Of a stretch of 14,586 bases of DNA, positions 14,399-14,586 are shown in pieces. The stretch is from the NCBI GenBank assembly GCA_947653315.1, contig CANTGP010000026.1, positions 1 to 14,586 on the forward strand, written 5' to 3'. The notes under the pieces are model-generated. The model was not told the DNA's origin and searched no databases. It saw only the letters and a list, made by a program, of their open reading frames with translations. Positions within the stretch are counted from its first letter, which is position 1. The number at the start of each line of letters is the position of its first letter. A program made the position numbers and the translations under genes. This DNA is from an uncultured Lachnospiraceae bacterium (GTDB taxonomy: Bacteria; Bacillota; Clostridia; Lachnospirales; Lachnospiraceae).

Positions 14399-14586
14399 TT
14401 GGAGTCGGAATCGGTGGTGGGCGCAAAAGGGGGATGAAAAAGGGGGACGCAAAAGACAGGAACGGAGCGCCCTGCCAAATCCCTGCCTGCCCTCCCGGAT
14501 TTCCCCTGCCGGTAGCTGTTAAAACCTGATGGCAAAAATGGGCTATTTCTAATTGTTTCCAAACGGCGGTTTATGACCACGGCGGC
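14399..14586. other. Non-coding right edge
   Basis: No supported gene is seen in these 188 bases. The first 65 bases are purine-rich on the + strand with two CGCAAAAG words (14422-14429, 14448-14455), and the next 45 are C/T-rich. The stretches do not pair into a convincing terminator. Confidence 0.5.

Noticed and set aside
14399..14586. Possible gene or terminator at the right edge
   Set aside because: The minus-strand open frame here overlaps the 14012-14398 gene and has no RBS or family features; the purine-rich and C-rich runs do not form a clear stem with a U-tract.

Overview
The window looks like chromosomal DNA of a spore-forming member of the Clostridia, most like Lachnospiraceae. 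It carries the forespore sigma factor SigG and a YlmC/YmxH-type sporulation protein. Ribosome-binding sites are strong purine-rich AGGAGG types, genes are tightly packed, and the two-component/ABC operons are typical of gut Firmicutes. The family placement is inference from protein flavour; there is no rRNA in the window.

Left part (1-1369): a small YlmC/YmxH-family sporulation gene on the minus strand is divergent from sigG. The minus-strand leader has a good match to a mother-cell (SigK/SigE-like) promoter. sigG has its own strong RBS and is not preceded here by a co-directional sigE.

Middle part (1305-9861): two consecutive operons form a peptide sensing/export module. A good SigA-type promoter precedes an OmpR-family response regulator, a histidine kinase with almost no extracellular loop, an ABC ATPase and a large FtsX-like permease. 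A second promoter region then precedes a paralogous ATPase and permease. The upstream region of the second operon holds TACA/TGTA half-sites that closely resemble operators of BceR-type regulators. This suggests that the regulator of operon 1 switches on operon 2. Both permeases have eight predicted membrane segments and two large extracellular domains, unlike the ten-segment, one-domain canonical BceB. A 50-bp GC-rich repeat (46/50 identical) occurs twice: in frame inside the cytoplasmic linker of permease 1, and directly after its stop codon as part of a terminator-like hairpin. It looks like a small mobile palindromic element.

Right part (9862-14586): a clear SigA promoter drives hisS and aspS, followed closely by an Sfp-type phosphopantetheinyl transferase and then, after 65 bp, a small unrecognised protein that may have a PH-like fold. 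No T-box is visible in front of hisS, but its leader has two short tandem repeats. The last 188 bp contain no supported gene. No RNA genes, CRISPR arrays, insertion sequences or phage genes are visible.
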